Shown in pieces: positions 43,701-52,573 of a stretch of 64,000 nucleotides of DNA (position 1 is the stretch's first letter; every line of letters starts with the position of its first letter). The notes under the pieces are model-generated. The model was not told the DNA's origin. It did not search any database and saw nothing but the letters and a program-made list of their open reading frames with translations. Position numbers and translations under genes: made by a program. The stretch comes from Streptomyces sp. DH5 (lineage in GTDB: Bacteria; Actinomycetota; Actinomycetes; Streptomycetales; Streptomycetaceae), in NCBI RefSeq assembly GCF_020873915.1, contig NZ_JAHWGP010000007.1, positions 62,001 to 126,000 of the forward strand, read 5' to 3'.

Positions 43701-46700
43701 GCGCGCTGCATGCCGCCGGCCGCCTCGGCGGCATGGTGGACGACCTCGTCCTGGAGGCGCCCCTCGTCATGCCCGCCACCGGCGCGGTCGACGTACAGCT
43801 CGCCGTGACCGGCCCCGGGGCCGGCGGCAGCCGTACCCTCACCGTGCACTCCCGACCCGCCGGGCGGCGGGACACGACGGGTGCCCGCTGGACCCGCCAC
43901 GCCTCCGGCTCGCTCACCCCGCCCGCCGGCCCGGAACCGTCCGCTTCCGCGCCGGAGCCATGGCCGCCCGCGGGGTCCGAGACGCTCGACGTCACCGATG
44001 CCTACGACCGGCTGGCCGCCATCGGCTACCGGTACGGCCCGGCCTTCCGCAACCTGCGGGCCGCCTGGCGGCACGGGCGGGAGTTGTACGCCGAGGTCCG
44101 GCTCGCCCCGGACACCGGCACGGCCGGGTTCACCCTGCATCCGGCGCTGCTGGACGCGGCCCTGCACGCCCTGGTGCTGCGGGCGCTGGAGGAGGCGGAG
44201 GACGGCGAGAGCATCCTGCTGCCGTTCTCCTTCGCCGGAGTCCAGGTGCACGCGGTGGAGGCGGACGAGGTACGCGTACGCGTGACGCCCGCCGGGCCGC
44301 GACACGCCCGGCTGCTGCTCACCGACCCGTCCGGGGCTCCGGTGGCCACCATCCAGGAGGTGTCCCTGCGCCCGACCTCACGCGCGGCACTCCGGGCGCG
44401 GGACGCCACACCGGCGGACGCCCTCTACGAGGTGACCTGGCAGCCGGTGCCGGCGTCCGCCCCCGGGCCGGCCGCGCGCTGGGCGGTGCTCGGTGCCGCC
44501 CACCCGGACCTGCCCCACGTCCCGGCTCACGCCGGTCTGCCGGCCCTGCTGTCGGCCCTGGACGAGGGGGCCGTCCTACCGGATGTGCTGGTGGCCTGCC
44601 GGCCGCGGACCCCCGCGGGGACGGAGGACCCGGCGGCGGCCGCCCACGAGGCCGCCCGGTCGGCGCTCGCGCTGGTCCAGGAGGTGCTGGCCACCGAGCG
44701 GCTGTCCTCGACGCGCTTGCTGGTGGTGACGCGTGGCGCGGTCGTCACGGGTCCCGGCGACGGCGCCCCGGATCTCACGGCCGCCACGGTGTGGGGGCTG
44801 CTGAAGAGCGCCCAGAGCGAGCATCCCGGCCGGTTCGTGCTCCTCGACCTCGACGGCGAGGACACCGGCGTGGACGCGGGCCGCGTGGTGGACCGCCTGG
44901 CCGCCGCGGTGGCGACCGGGGAACCGCAGCTGGCCTGGCGCCGCTCGGCGTGGCACGCGCCACGGCTGGCCCCCGTCCCCGCGCACGGCACGCTCACCGC
45001 GCCGCCGGGCGGCAGCTGGCACCTGGACATCCGTACGAAGGGCACCCTGGACAACCTGGCACTGGTCCCGGACGACCATCTCTCACGGCCCCTGGGAGCG
45101 CGGGAGGTCCGGGTGGCGATGCGTGCGGCGGGGGTGAACTTCCGTGACGTCGTGGTGGCCCTCGACATGGTCCCCGGTCAGGAGGGCATGGGCCTGGAGG
45201 GCGCCGGCCTGGTCCTGGAGACGGGTGCGGACGTACGGGACCTGGCACCCGGCGACCATGTCATGGGCCTGGTGCCGAGAAACGCGTTCGGTCCCGTGTC
45301 CGTCACGGACCGGCGGCTGCTGGCCCGGATCCCTCAAGGCTGGTCGTTCGTGGAGGCGGCCGCGGTGCCGGTGGTGTTCCTGACGGCGTACCACTGTCTG
45401 GCCGAGCTGGCCGCGATCCGCCCCGGCGACCGGGTCCTGGTGCACTCCGGGGCCGGTGGGGTGGGTCTCGCGGCGATCCGGCTCGCACGGCACATGGGCG
45501 CGGAGGTGTTCGCCACCGCTTCGCCCGGCAAGTGGGACACGCTGCGCGCCGAAGGACTCCCCGACGACCACATCGCGAGTTCCCGCACCGACGCCTTCGA
45601 GGAGGCGTTCCGCCGGGTGACCGGCGGCGCGGGCGTGGACGTCGTACTGAACTCGCTCACCGGTCCCCTGCTGGACGCCTCGCTGCGGCTGCTGGCGTCG
45701 CCTGGCCACCTGGTCGAGATCGGCAAGACCGACATCCGGGACGCCGAGGAAGTGGGGCGGCGCCACCCGGGCGTCCGCTACGACGTCTTCGACCTGCTGC
45801 GGGCGGAGCCCGGCCACGTGGGCCGGATGCTGGGCGAGATCCTCGCCCTGTTCGAGCGAGGCGTACCGGGTCGGCTGCCGGTGACCACGTGGCCGGTGCA
45901 CGAGGGCCCGCGGGCTCTGCGCCACATGGCCCAGGCGCGGCACACCGGCAAGGTCGTGCTGACGCCGCCGCCCGCCTTCGACCCGTGCGGCACGGTCCTG
46001 ATCACGGGTGGTACCGGGGGCCTCGGCCAACTGCTGGCCCGCCATCTGGTGACGGAGCACGGCGTACGGCACCTGCTGCTCGCCGGACGTCGGGGCGCGC
46101 GCGCCGAGGGGGCCGCGGAGCTGGCCGAGGAGCTGACCGCGCGGGGGGCGCGCGTGTCGTTCGCCGCCTGCGATCTCGCGGACCGGGAGGCGGTGGCCCG
46201 GCTGCTTCGGGAGATCCCGGACGACCGTCCGCTCACCGCGGTCGTGCACGCGGCGGGCGTCCTTGCGGACGGCACCGTCGAGACGCTGACCCCGGAGGCC
46301 TTGGACCGGGTGCTCGCGCCGAAGGCGGACGCGGCCTGGCACCTGCACGAACTGACCCGCGGAAGCAGGCTCTCCGCCTTCGTGTCCTTCTCCTCCGTGG
46401 TCGCCGCGCTCGGCTCGCCGGGACAGGCGAACTACTCCGCAGCCAACTCCTTCCTGGACGCCCTCGCGCACCGCCGCCGGGCCGAGGGCCTGCCCGGGAC
46501 GTCGCTCGGCTGGGGCCTGTGGGCGCCGGGCAGCGGTATGACGGGCCGGATGTCCGAGGCCGACCGGGCTCGCATGAACCGGGCCGGGGTCGCCGCGCTC
46601 CCGGCCGCGGAGGGGCTGGCCCTGTTCGACGCCGCGCTGGCGACGGGTGGCACGCAGGTGCTGCCGGTCCGGTGGGACCGGCCGGCGCTGGGCGCCCTAG

Positions 46701-47095
46701 CGAGTCGGGACAGCCTGCCGGCGGTGCTCCGTGGCCTCGGCGTCGTCCCGGCGACCAGGCGTGCGGCCCGCCGCGAAGACGTCGGGGACGGCCCCGCCTG
46801 GCCCCGGCAGCTGTCGGCGCTGCCCGCCGAGTCGCGTCACGCGGCCCTCTCGGAGCTGCTGGTGGGCGAGGTGACGACCGTGCTGGGTTACGGCGAGGAC
46901 GAGGAGCTCGACGACGACCAGTCGTTCAAGGACATGGGGTTCGACTCCCTGGCCGGCGTCGAGCTGCGCAACCGCGTGACGGCGGCGACGGGGCTGCGCC
47001 TGCCCGCGACACTCGTCTTCGACCGGCCGACGGTCCCCGACCTGGTCGATCACCTCCTCGGCGAACTGTCCCTGCGGGGCCCTGCCGGAAACTGA
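40736..47095 (+). CDS. Type I PKS extension module KS-AT-DH-ER-KR-ACP
   Basis: 2119 aa from the ATG at 40736, which opens a coiled docking helix ([20 protein letters not shown]); an in-frame ATG at 40643 would overlap the previous gene by 44 bases. KS: Cys199 in TACSSSL. AT: Ser663 in GHSQGE and Tyr765-Ala-Ser-His, both methylmalonyl-type. DH: His973 and Asp1140 are kept, but the Gly and Pro of HxxxGxxxxP are Glu and Ser. [17 protein letters not shown] near 1570, with Val in DMVPG (a 2R-type marker). KR: Tyr1900 in [10 protein letters not shown], with a LAD motif close to the B-type LDD. ACP: Ser2071. There is no thioesterase, so the acyl chain (2-methylbutyryl if used once) must be taken by another enzyme. 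Confidence 0.95.
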   Translation: MTETRLRTYLKRATTELYRTRQELAGLRDRDREPVAIVGMACRFPGGVRGPEDLWHLVASGTDAISPFPTNRGWPLDALQGVDAPALNGGFLHDADEFDAEFFGISPREALAMDPQQRLLLEGAWEALEHAGIDPTDLRESRTGVFAGVTAQEYASLTRTGDEGVEGYLLSGTTASVASGRIAYTLGLRGPALTVDTACSSSLVALHLAARSLRAGECDLALAGGACVMAAPGMFKEFVRQQGLAADGRCKPFAAAADGTSWAEGVGLVVLERLSAAQANGHRILAVIRGSAVNQDGASNGLTAPSGPAQERVVRDALHAAGLLPEDVDAVEAHGTGTRLGDPIEGRALLATYGRDRPAERPLWLGSLKSNIGHAQAAAGVGGVIKMVQALRHGQLPRTLHVDAPTPHVEWQEGGVRLLTEPRTWPHRDTPRRAAVSSFGISGTNAHLILEEAPAPEPANPSTPPAPEAESAPLPWLLSARTAQALPRQAARLAEALSGTPAPTAEDHTGAGASLHPADVAHALVRHRAALEHRAVVLADDPAGFRALLGALARGEDPPGVVRGRARTGRTVFVFPGQGSQWPGMARGLLAASPVFRDRIRECAEALAPYTDWSLADVLTEAPTAPPLDRVDVVQPTLWAVMVALAEVWRAHGVEPDAVVGHSQGEIAAACVSGALSLSDAARVVALRSRAIVRLAGTGGMASVALPAERVRARLADPDVAGRVHLAGVNGPGATVIAGPAALLSDLVAEWDADGVHARLVPVDYASHTPDMEALRPEVLDLLAPVVPHRPRVPLYSTLTGGLLDEATPMDAEHWFRSLRAPVRFHDAVSALIDAGHDLFVECSPHPVLTIAVQDALDVARVPGCALSTLNRRDGGRRRLLTSLAEAYVRGAPVDWPTLLPPGRPEAVELPPYAFERRRYWLEQPPDGTDPARLGVTPTGHPLLGAAVESAADEGLMLTGRLSTAEQPWLADHVVHESVLLSGTTLVDCALHAAGRLGGMVDDLVLEAPLVMPATGAVDVQLAVTGPGAGGSRTLTVHSRPAGRRDTTGARWTRHASGSLTPPAGPEPSASAPEPWPPAGSETLDVTDAYDRLAAIGYRYGPAFRNLRAAWRHGRELYAEVRLAPDTGTAGFTLHPALLDAALHALVLRALEEAEDGESILLPFSFAGVQVHAVEADEVRVRVTPAGPRHARLLLTDPSGAPVATIQEVSLRPTSRAALRARDATPADALYEVTWQPVPASAPGPAARWAVLGAAHPDLPHVPAHAGLPALLSALDEGAVLPDVLVACRPRTPAGTEDPAAAAHEAARSALALVQEVLATERLSSTRLLVVTRGAVVTGPGDGAPDLTAATVWGLLKSAQSEHPGRFVLLDLDGEDTGVDAGRVVDRLAAAVATGEPQLAWRRSAWHAPRLAPVPAHGTLTAPPGGSWHLDIRTKGTLDNLALVPDDHLSRPLGAREVRVAMRAAGVNFRDVVVALDMVPGQEGMGLEGAGLVLETGADVRDLAPGDHVMGLVPRNAFGPVSVTDRRLLARIPQGWSFVEAAAVPVVFLTAYHCLAELAAIRPGDRVLVHSGAGGVGLAAIRLARHMGAEVFATASPGKWDTLRAEGLPDDHIASSRTDAFEEAFRRVTGGAGVDVVLNSLTGPLLDASLRLLASPGHLVEIGKTDIRDAEEVGRRHPGVRYDVFDLLRAEPGHVGRMLGEILALFERGVPGRLPVTTWPVHEGPRALRHMAQARHTGKVVLTPPPAFDPCGTVLITGGTGGLGQLLARHLVTEHGVRHLLLAGRRGARAEGAAELAEELTARGARVSFAACDLADREAVARLLREIPDDRPLTAVVHAAGVLADGTVETLTPEALDRVLAPKADAAWHLHELTRGSRLSAFVSFSSVVAALGSPGQANYSAANSFLDALAHRRRAEGLPGTSLGWGLWAPGSGMTGRMSEADRARMNRAGVAALPAAEGLALFDAALATGGTQVLPVRWDRPALGALASRDSLPAVLRGLGVVPATRRAARREDVGDGPAWPRQLSALPAESRHAALSELLVGEVTTVLGYGEDEELDDDQSFKDMGFDSLAGVELRNRVTAATGLRLPATLVFDRPTVPDLVDHLLGELSLRGPAGN

Positions 47096-47654
47096 GGCGG
47101 GCGAACACCGCGGATGCCTCGACCGACCGGGTGCCGTCCTGCCCCGGGCCGGGCTCGAGGACTGCGGGCCGGGCGAGCGCTTCCGCCCCGGCCGCGGGGG
47201 CCCGCAGGCCGGGGCGGAGTCTCCGGACTGGGGAAGACCCTGCGGGCGGGCGGTGGGACCCTTGGTCCGGGAGCGAGACGCTGCGGGCCGGGGAGGACCT
47301 CTGGCCCGGGCCGGAGCTCCGCGGGACGGGGAGATCCTCGGGCCGGGGTCCGTCCGGTTCACGGCCGGGGACGGAGCCCTTCGCACCGGGGACGAGGCCC
47401 GTGGCTCAGGAGAGGAGGCCCGTGGCTCAGGAGAGGCGGAGCCCAGCCGAGGCCCCACGCCTCCCTCGGCGAGGTCGGGGCGTCGCGCCCGGGGGTCGCC
47501 GGCCGGGCTCCGTGTCACGGCTCGCGACCGGCCGGCGGCCGTGTGGAGGATGGCCGGATCAGGGCTGTCTCAGGGATCCCCCTGAACCCGCACCACTCTC
47601 AACTGCCTATACTTGCCAAGACCGTACGCGACGGAGGACTCCAGGGAGACCCGG
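47096..47654. other. GC-rich intergenic region after the type I PKS
   Basis: 559 bases with no convincing gene: open frames here have no recognisable protein character. It contains a 21-bp tandem duplication beginning GAGGCCCGTGGCTCAGG (47394-47435) and many GGCCGGGG-type near repeats. Confidence 0.5.
47394..47435. repeat. 21-bp tandem duplication
   Basis: Two near-identical adjacent copies (starting 47394 and 47415) of a unit beginning GAGGCCCGTGGCTCAGGAGA. No function is evident. Confidence 0.6.
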
Positions 47655-48296
47655 GTGATTGACCGATACGTCGCCGAACTGGACAAGGCCCTGCGCGGGC
47701 CACGGGCGGTCAAGACGGACATGCTCGCGGAGGCCCGCGACGGCCTCGTCGACGCCGCCGAGGCCTACGAGGCGAGTGGCCTGGACCGGGTGAGCGCCGA
47801 GCAGCGGGCGGTGGCCGACTTCGGCCCCATCGACGTCATCGCTCCCGAGTACCAGACCGAGCTGGCGCTGGCGGAGGGGCGGCGCACGGCACTGCTGATC
47901 TGCGCCGTCCTGACCGTTCAGCCGGTGGCGTGGTGGCTGCTGCTGACGCTCGCCGGACACGGCGCCGACGGCCACGCCGACACCGGTTACGCGCTGGTCA
48001 ACGACGTGGTGCGCTGGACCGGCACCGGTGCCATCGGCCTGGCGCTGGCCGTCGCGATCGGCACCGGTGCCGGGGTGCGCTATCTGGGCGCGCGGCGCCG
48101 TCTGGTCCGCGTGGCCGGTTTCTTCGCGTTCCTGGTCTGCGCGGTCTTCGCCGTACTGGGCCTGCTGCTGACGTTCTACAGCCCGGCCACGGAATCCCTC
48201 CTGGGCCTCACGGGCCTCCCCATGACAGCCCTCGTCCTCGGCGTCCCCCTGGCCGGAATCGCGGTAGCGGGCCGCCGCTGCCTGGCCGCGTCCTGA
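47655..48296 (+). CDS. Small membrane protein with permease-prefix (HAAS/DUF1700-like) N-terminus
   Basis: 213 aa. The N-terminal helical part (VIDRYVAELDKALRGPRAVKTDMLAEARDGLVDAAEAY ... AVADFGPIDVIAPEYQ, interrupted here) is the prefix domain usually found downstream of PadR regulators. Four hydrophobic helices follow. The GTG at 47655 is chosen for the AGGGAGA upstream; an ATG at 47613 is less well supported. The family often pairs with PadR in envelope-stress or export modules. A padR lies 1.2 kb away, but an IS/ParB scar separates them. Confidence 0.82.
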   Translation: MIDRYVAELDKALRGPRAVKTDMLAEARDGLVDAAEAYEASGLDRVSAEQRAVADFGPIDVIAPEYQTELALAEGRRTALLICAVLTVQPVAWWLLLTLAGHGADGHADTGYALVNDVVRWTGTGAIGLALAVAIGTGAGVRYLGARRRLVRVAGFFAFLVCAVFAVLGLLLTFYSPATESLLGLTGLPMTALVLGVPLAGIAVAGRRCLAAS

Positions 48297-48383
48297 GCCG
48301 AGCCTTCTCGGGGCGCGGCTCGTCGGCCACGGCCTTGAGGGGACTGCGGCCGAGGGCCGTGACGCCGGAGGGGATGCGAAGCG

Positions 48384-48496
48384 TCACGGACGACCCCGCC
48401 CGTCAACACCCGGCAGCAGCGGCGCTGTCCGCTCCCACGCCGCATCCGTCAGCTCACCACGACCCACCGCAAGATCAATCATCAGACAGGTCCTAG
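48384..48496 (-). mobile_element. IS5-family insertion sequence remnant (transposase N-terminus and end)
   Basis: On the minus strand an ATG at 48482 starts a 32-codon peptide containing RGELTDAAWERTAPLLP and ending GRGRP at a premature TGA. This is the N-terminal block common to IS5-family (IS1647-like) Streptomyces transposases. Just outside it, GGACCTGTCTG (48483-48493, minus reading) looks like the element's terminal repeat. The rest of the transposase is missing, so this is a dead fragment next to the truncated ParB gene. Confidence 0.75.
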
Positions 48497-48501
48497 CCGG
48501 C

Positions 48502-48906
48502 TCACGCCCGAGGGACGGCGTAGCCGTGGTCGGTCATGTCGTCGCGGTGGTAGTTCGCGACGAACGCGGCCTCGAGGAGAGCCTCGTCGGTGGCGACCCG
48601 TCCGTTGTCGACGCGGACGGGGATGGTGGCCATCCCGACGCGGCGAGCGGCCTCGAGGCGGCGGTGGCCGTCGACGACGATGTACTGCGCCCCGTAGTCG
48701 AGTTCGTCGGCGCGGTCGGACCGGTTGCGCAGGTAGGCGTCGACCGTGGCCCCGGCGATGGGGATGATGATGCCGACCTCGCGGACGCTCTGCACCGTCT
48801 CGTCGAGGCTGCGCAGGTGGTTGCGGCACAGCCCACCCGCCGTGCCGGCCCCCGCCCTTCGCTCTTCGCGGCCGTCAGGCCGGGGCCGATCCCGGGCGCA
48901 GAACAC
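48502..48906 (-). pseudogene. Truncated ParB/Spo0J nuclease-domain fragment
   Basis: 134 codons. The central part LDETVQSVREVGIIIPI, YIVVDGHRRLEAARRVGMATIPVRV and LLEAAFVANYHRDDM matches the ParB N-terminal domain, including the catalytic-type GHRR box. The N-terminus is low-complexity and overlaps padR by 32 bases. The protein stops soon after HRDDM, where a normal ParB would continue into its helix-turn-helix. The stop lies only a few bases from the IS end at 48496. It is probably a remnant of a plasmid-type or integrative-element gene cut by the IS. Confidence 0.65.
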
Positions 48907-49207
48907 CCTCGACCATGGCCGAGAAATCCCGCCACTTCGTCCGCTCGTTGGTCAGCGCCCGGCGCCCCGCCGAGGTGAGCTGGTAGGTGCGGCGCCGACG
49001 GCCGCCCACCGTGTTCCACTCGCTCTCGACGAGCCCCGCCCGGTCGAGGCGCCGCAACGCTGGGTACAGCGACCCGGTCGGCAGGTCCAGCGCCCCGCCG
49101 CTGCTGACCTGGAGAGCCTCCATGACCGCGTATCCGTGCAGGGGCTCCTTCTCGAGCACCGCGAGGATCAGCGCGTCCAGATGGCCCCGTAGCGCTTCAG
49201 ACATCAT
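48875..49207 (-). CDS. PadR-family transcriptional repressor
   Basis: 110 aa, winged-helix PadR. LRGHLDALILAVLEKEPLHGYAVMEAL and LPTGSLYPALRRLDRAGLVES are the classic HTH/wing text, and the C-terminal helix is short (PadR-s2 type, dimerising). Many PadR proteins repress an adjacent exporter and release it on binding a small molecule. It is divergent from the mmpL gene. The inverted repeat ATGTAGA-CAA-TCTACAT covers its own start codon, implying autoregulation. Confidence 0.93.
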   Translation of the reverse strand: MMSEALRGHLDALILAVLEKEPLHGYAVMEALQVSSGGALDLPTGSLYPALRRLDRAGLVESEWNTVGGRRRRTYQLTSAGRRALTNERTKWRDFSAMVEGVLRPGSAPA

Positions 49208-49253
49208 GTAGACAATCTACATCATGTGCTAGCGTCGACGCCCTACATGTAGG
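49206..49253. promoter_or_regulatory. Paired PadR-type operators between padR and mmpL
   Basis: Two dyads: ATGTAGA-CAA-TCTACAT (49206-49222) over the padR start, and the palindrome CCTACATGTAGG (49242-49253) about 50 bases before the mmpL start. Both contain the ATGT/ACAT elements typical of PadR sites. An AT-rich TTCTATTTATG (possible -10) follows the second palindrome. Confidence 0.7.
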
Positions 49254-49304
49254 CATTCTATTTATGTGGCGAAGGACGCCATCGATCAGGGAGGTCGACC
49301 AGCA

Positions 49305-51461
49305 GTGGCCACGCCCCAGCAGAGCCTTACCGAGGCAGGTGACTCGTCGGGGACGGCGAGGCCGAGCCTCTTCGAACGTCTCGCCCAGGTCTCGTACCGC
49401 CGACGATGGTGGGCGCTGGTCGGCTGGGTCGTCGTCCTGCTGGCGGTGAGCATGGGCTCACAGGCAGTGGGCGACGACTACCACAACGACTTCGGCCTGC
49501 CCGGCACCGAGTCGCAGAAGGCCCTCGACCTCCTCCAGGAACGGGCCCCCTCCCAGGCCGGCGCCACCGTCACGATCGTGCTGGAGGCGGACGGCGGACT
49601 CACCGCGGCGCCGACGCGCGGCCGGGTCGAGTCGATGCTGGCCGAGGTCGAGCGGCAGCCCCACGTCGTCGGCGTGGTCAGCCCTTACGTCAACAGCCAG
49701 GCGGTCTCCGAGGACGGCACCATCGGCTACGCATCCGTCGCGCTGGACAAGCAGTCGGAGGAGATCCCCACCGAGGACGCCCAGAAGATCATCGACACCG
49801 CGCAGAAGGCCGGCAGCGGTGATCTGCGCGTGGAACTCTCGGGTGATCCGGTCCGCGCGGCCCAGGGCGAGGACAGCGGTTCCGCCGAGGGCATCGGCAT
49901 CCTCGCCGCCCTGGTGATCCTCGTCCTGCTCTTCGGGTCGCTGTTCGCCGCCGTCCTGCCCGTGGCGATCGCGCTGTTCGCCGTCGGCACCACGCTCGGC
50001 CTGATCATCCTCGCCTCGCACGCGGCGACCGTCGCCAACTTCACCGCACCGCTGATGATGCTGGTCGGGCTCGGCGTCGGCATCGACTACGCCCTGCTGG
50101 TGTTCTCCCGCTACCGCAGCGAGCTCTTCGCGGGCGTCGACCGTAGGGCGGCGACGGTCAAGGCCATCGACACCGCGGGCCGTACGGTGTTCTTCGCCGG
50201 ATGCACGGTCATCGTGGCCCTGCTCGGACTCGTCGTGCTGGGCCTCGGCTCGCTGCAGGGCGTGGCCATCGCCGTCGCTCTGACCGTGCTGCTCACCATG
50301 GTCGCGTCGCTGACGCTGCTGCCCGCCCTGCTGGGCATCTTCGGCGGCCGGATCGAGAAGCAGGTGCGCCGCCGCGTCGAGAAGGGCCGCCGGGCGGGCG
50401 GCGAGCGCTGGAGCCGCTGGACCGGCGCCGTCCAAAAGCGCGCCTGGGCGGCCGCGCTGGTGCCGACCGCGCTGCTCGCGGCCCTGTCGATGCCCGTGAT
50501 CGACATGCGGCTCGGCTTCGCCGACGCCGGCACCGACGCCACCTCCACCACCACCCGGCAGGCGTACGACCTGCTCGCCAAAGGCTTCGGCCCGGGCTTC
50601 AACGGCCCTCTGATCGTGATCGCCGAGGGCGACTCGGCGGCCGCCTCGCAGGCCCGTGCGACGCTGGAGGACACGAAGGGCGTGGCCGCCGTGCTGCCGC
50701 CGCAGTCCGCCGGTGACGACCTGTCCACCCTCATCGTCTTCCCCTCCTCCGCTCCTCAGGACAAGGCCACGAACGACCTCGTCGGCGACCTGCGGGACGA
50801 CGTCCTGCCGCAGGTGGCCCGGGAGACGGACGCCACCTTCCTGGTGGGCGGCAGCACCGCCTCCGCCGAGGACTTCTCCGACGCCGTCGCCAACCGGCTG
50901 CCCGCCTTCATCGCCGTGGTGGTCGGTCTGTCGATGCTCCTGCTGCTCCTGGTGTTCCGCTCGATCCTGATCCCCCTGAAGGCCGCGGCGCTCAACCTGC
51001 TCAGCGTCGGCGTCGCCATGGGCGTGATGACGCTGGTCTTCCAGAACGGCGCCCTGGGCGTCGAGAAGGGCCCGATCGAGGCGTACGTACCCGTGATGAT
51101 CTTCGCGATCGTCTTCGGCCTGTCCATGGACTACGAGGTCTTCCTCCTCTCCCGCATGCACGAGGAATGGGAGCGCAGCAAGGACGCCGCCCTGGCGATC
51201 CGGCAGGGCCTGGCCACCACGGGCCAGGTCGTGACGGCCGCCGGCGCGATCATGATCGTGGTCTTCGGTGCGTTCATGTTCAGCGGCGACCGGATGCTCA
51301 TGCAGTTCGGCTTCGGGCTGGCCGTGGCCGTCTTCGTCGACGCCGTGATCATCCGCTGTCTGATCCTGCCCGCGGTCATGCATCTGTTCGGCCGCTACGC
51401 CTGGTGGCTTCCCGAAGGGTTGGCCAAGCGCCTGCCCCAGGTGGCCATCGAACACTCCTGA
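49305..51461 (+). CDS. MmpL/RND-family exporter
   Basis: 718 aa with the two-fold RND layout: TM1, a large extracellular loop, TM2-6, then the repeat. Typical MmpL text is LMMLVGLGVGIDYALLVFSRYR in the first half and IFAIVFGLSMDYEVFLLSRMHEEW in the second, each with the proton-relay Asp-Tyr. Such proteins export lipids and lipophilic antibiotics. The GTG at 49305 follows AGGGAGG at a spacing of about 10; a GTG at 49266 is an alternative. It is divergent from padR with operators between, so it is likely induced by the pathway product. Confidence 0.94.
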   Translation: MATPQQSLTEAGDSSGTARPSLFERLAQVSYRRRWWALVGWVVVLLAVSMGSQAVGDDYHNDFGLPGTESQKALDLLQERAPSQAGATVTIVLEADGGLTAAPTRGRVESMLAEVERQPHVVGVVSPYVNSQAVSEDGTIGYASVALDKQSEEIPTEDAQKIIDTAQKAGSGDLRVELSGDPVRAAQGEDSGSAEGIGILAALVILVLLFGSLFAAVLPVAIALFAVGTTLGLIILASHAATVANFTAPLMMLVGLGVGIDYALLVFSRYRSELFAGVDRRAATVKAIDTAGRTVFFAGCTVIVALLGLVVLGLGSLQGVAIAVALTVLLTMVASLTLLPALLGIFGGRIEKQVRRRVEKGRRAGGERWSRWTGAVQKRAWAAALVPTALLAALSMPVIDMRLGFADAGTDATSTTTRQAYDLLAKGFGPGFNGPLIVIAEGDSAAASQARATLEDTKGVAAVLPPQSAGDDLSTLIVFPSSAPQDKATNDLVGDLRDDVLPQVARETDATFLVGGSTASAEDFSDAVANRLPAFIAVVVGLSMLLLLLVFRSILIPLKAAALNLLSVGVAMGVMTLVFQNGALGVEKGPIEAYVPVMIFAIVFGLSMDYEVFLLSRMHEEWERSKDAALAIRQGLATTGQVVTAAGAIMIVVFGAFMFSGDRMLMQFGFGLAVAVFVDAVIIRCLILPAVMHLFGRYAWWLPEGLAKRLPQVAIEHS

Positions 51462-51493
51462 CGGGAGGAATCCCCCGCTTCCGGTCAGGTGAC

Positions 51494-51532
51494 GGCCGGC
51501 TTCCACGCCCCCGGCGGGCGCGGAAGCCGGCC
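51494..51532 (+). terminator. Terminator after mmpL
   Basis: GGCCGGCTTCC, then CGCCC, loop CCGGC, GGGCG, GGAAGCCGGCC: a 16-bp stem with one mismatch pair, 33 bases after the mmpL stop. Confidence 0.75.
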
Positions 51533-51662
51533 TCTGTCGTTCAGCGCTCGGCCGCGCCGACCGAGCGGGCGTCGCGCGCCCTCACCACGCCTCGACCAGA
51601 AGTCGAGGCTGCCAACACAAGATGCGGGGCACCCGATTCCACAGCGAGGATGAGGTTGGCGC

Positions 51663-51965
51663 ATGGGAGTACGGCGAGTCCTGCGATGGTGCGGTCGGAA
51701 GCTTCTGCCGCTCGCGCACGGCTTGGGCGCGGGGTCCCAGTTCATGGGCGCCCTCGCCATCGGCATGCCCCCGCCGCTTCACCTCTTCGTGCAGAGCCGG
51801 CAGCCGCGGCAGGAGTCGGATCTTGAATGCAGGCAGGATTTGGAACCATCAAATCCGGATAACGGCGAAGTCGCCGGAGGGCCCGCGCCGGGCCACCCTG
51901 AACGACTTATTCCGCATATTCCGCCGGAACCCGAGGAGCAGGCCCTGTGGTCCCAGCTGCGCTGA
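51663..51965 (+). CDS. DUF6059-like small protein next to SARP
   Basis: 100 aa: a basic amphipathic start (MGVRRVLRWCGRKLLPLAHGL), a hydrophobic middle (GALAIGMPPPLHLF), a variable loop, and the ending GPAPGHPERLIPHIPPEPEEQ...LWSQL (partly omitted). That ending matches the small actinobacterial proteins that I recall as DUF6059, often found beside SARP regulators. GAGG precedes the ATG at a spacing of seven. Function is unknown. Family assignment is from memory of the C-terminal GHPERL pattern and needs a profile search. Confidence 0.6.
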   Translation: MGVRRVLRWCGRKLLPLAHGLGAGSQFMGALAIGMPPPLHLFVQSRQPRQESDLECRQDLEPSNPDNGEVAGGPAPGHPERLIPHIPPEPEEQALWSQLR

Positions 51966-52573
51966 CCTCTGCTCCCGTCGAATGAAAAGGGTCGTTCCGC
52001 CTGTGTTCATTCAGAAAGAAAAGAACCGGATCGCCCGGTTCACTTGCGTGACAATCTTCGCAACGACATAGTCTGAAACGGAATCTGCACCACCGAGCAG
52101 CACCTAACTTGGGGGATCGACAGGATGTCACGTCACGCTCGACCGCGACCGACGACTCCCTTCACCGCGCCAGCCGGGCTACGCGGACAAAGTCCGCGCG
52201 CCTAGGGGAGCCGACCGGAACCTGGGGCGCCGCGGAAGGTTCACAGACCTTCGGCGTGCGACACCAGAAACCGCACGGGGGACCGGACGACAGTCGACGG
52301 CCGCCGGTGAACGAAGCCCGAGGGGCTTGCTGCCACGAGAGCTTCGCCTCATCACCGCCGTACACACCACGCAGGCGAATGCGGCTGCCCGTTTTCACGT
52401 CAGCCATTCTCTGCGGGCCGATCGAGAAGCGTTGCTCTCTCGCGCCGAACCCGACCTCACACCACCGCACATCGCTGACGTCCGGCCCCATCACGACCGA
52501 TGGCAGGTCCTGGGTCCGACACACGCGTGCGGTGCGGAAATGTTTTGCATTCGCTACGAAGGGTGTAAAAGCA
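51966..52573. promoter_or_regulatory. Long SARP leader/control region with relatively low GC
   Basis: 608 bases without a supportable gene. The stretch 51980-52120 is clearly more AT-rich than its surroundings. It holds a hairpin GAACCGG-ATCGC-CCGGTTC (52023-52041), a promoter-like TTGCGT/TAGTCT pair (52044 and 52069, 19-base spacer), and a perfect repeat CGCGGAC-AAA-GTCCGCG (52182-52198) that could be a regulator site. A transcript from about 52080 would have a 500-base leader before the SARP. Confidence 0.45.

Noticed and set aside
41372-44305. 977-codon minus-strand open frame opposite the type I PKS
   Set aside because: Antisense of intact KS, AT and DH domains; no motif or ribosome-binding site of its own.
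47114-47662. 182-codon open frame between the type I PKS and the membrane gene
   Set aside because: Gly/Arg-rich repeats from tandem GC-rich DNA; no ribosome-binding site or homology text.
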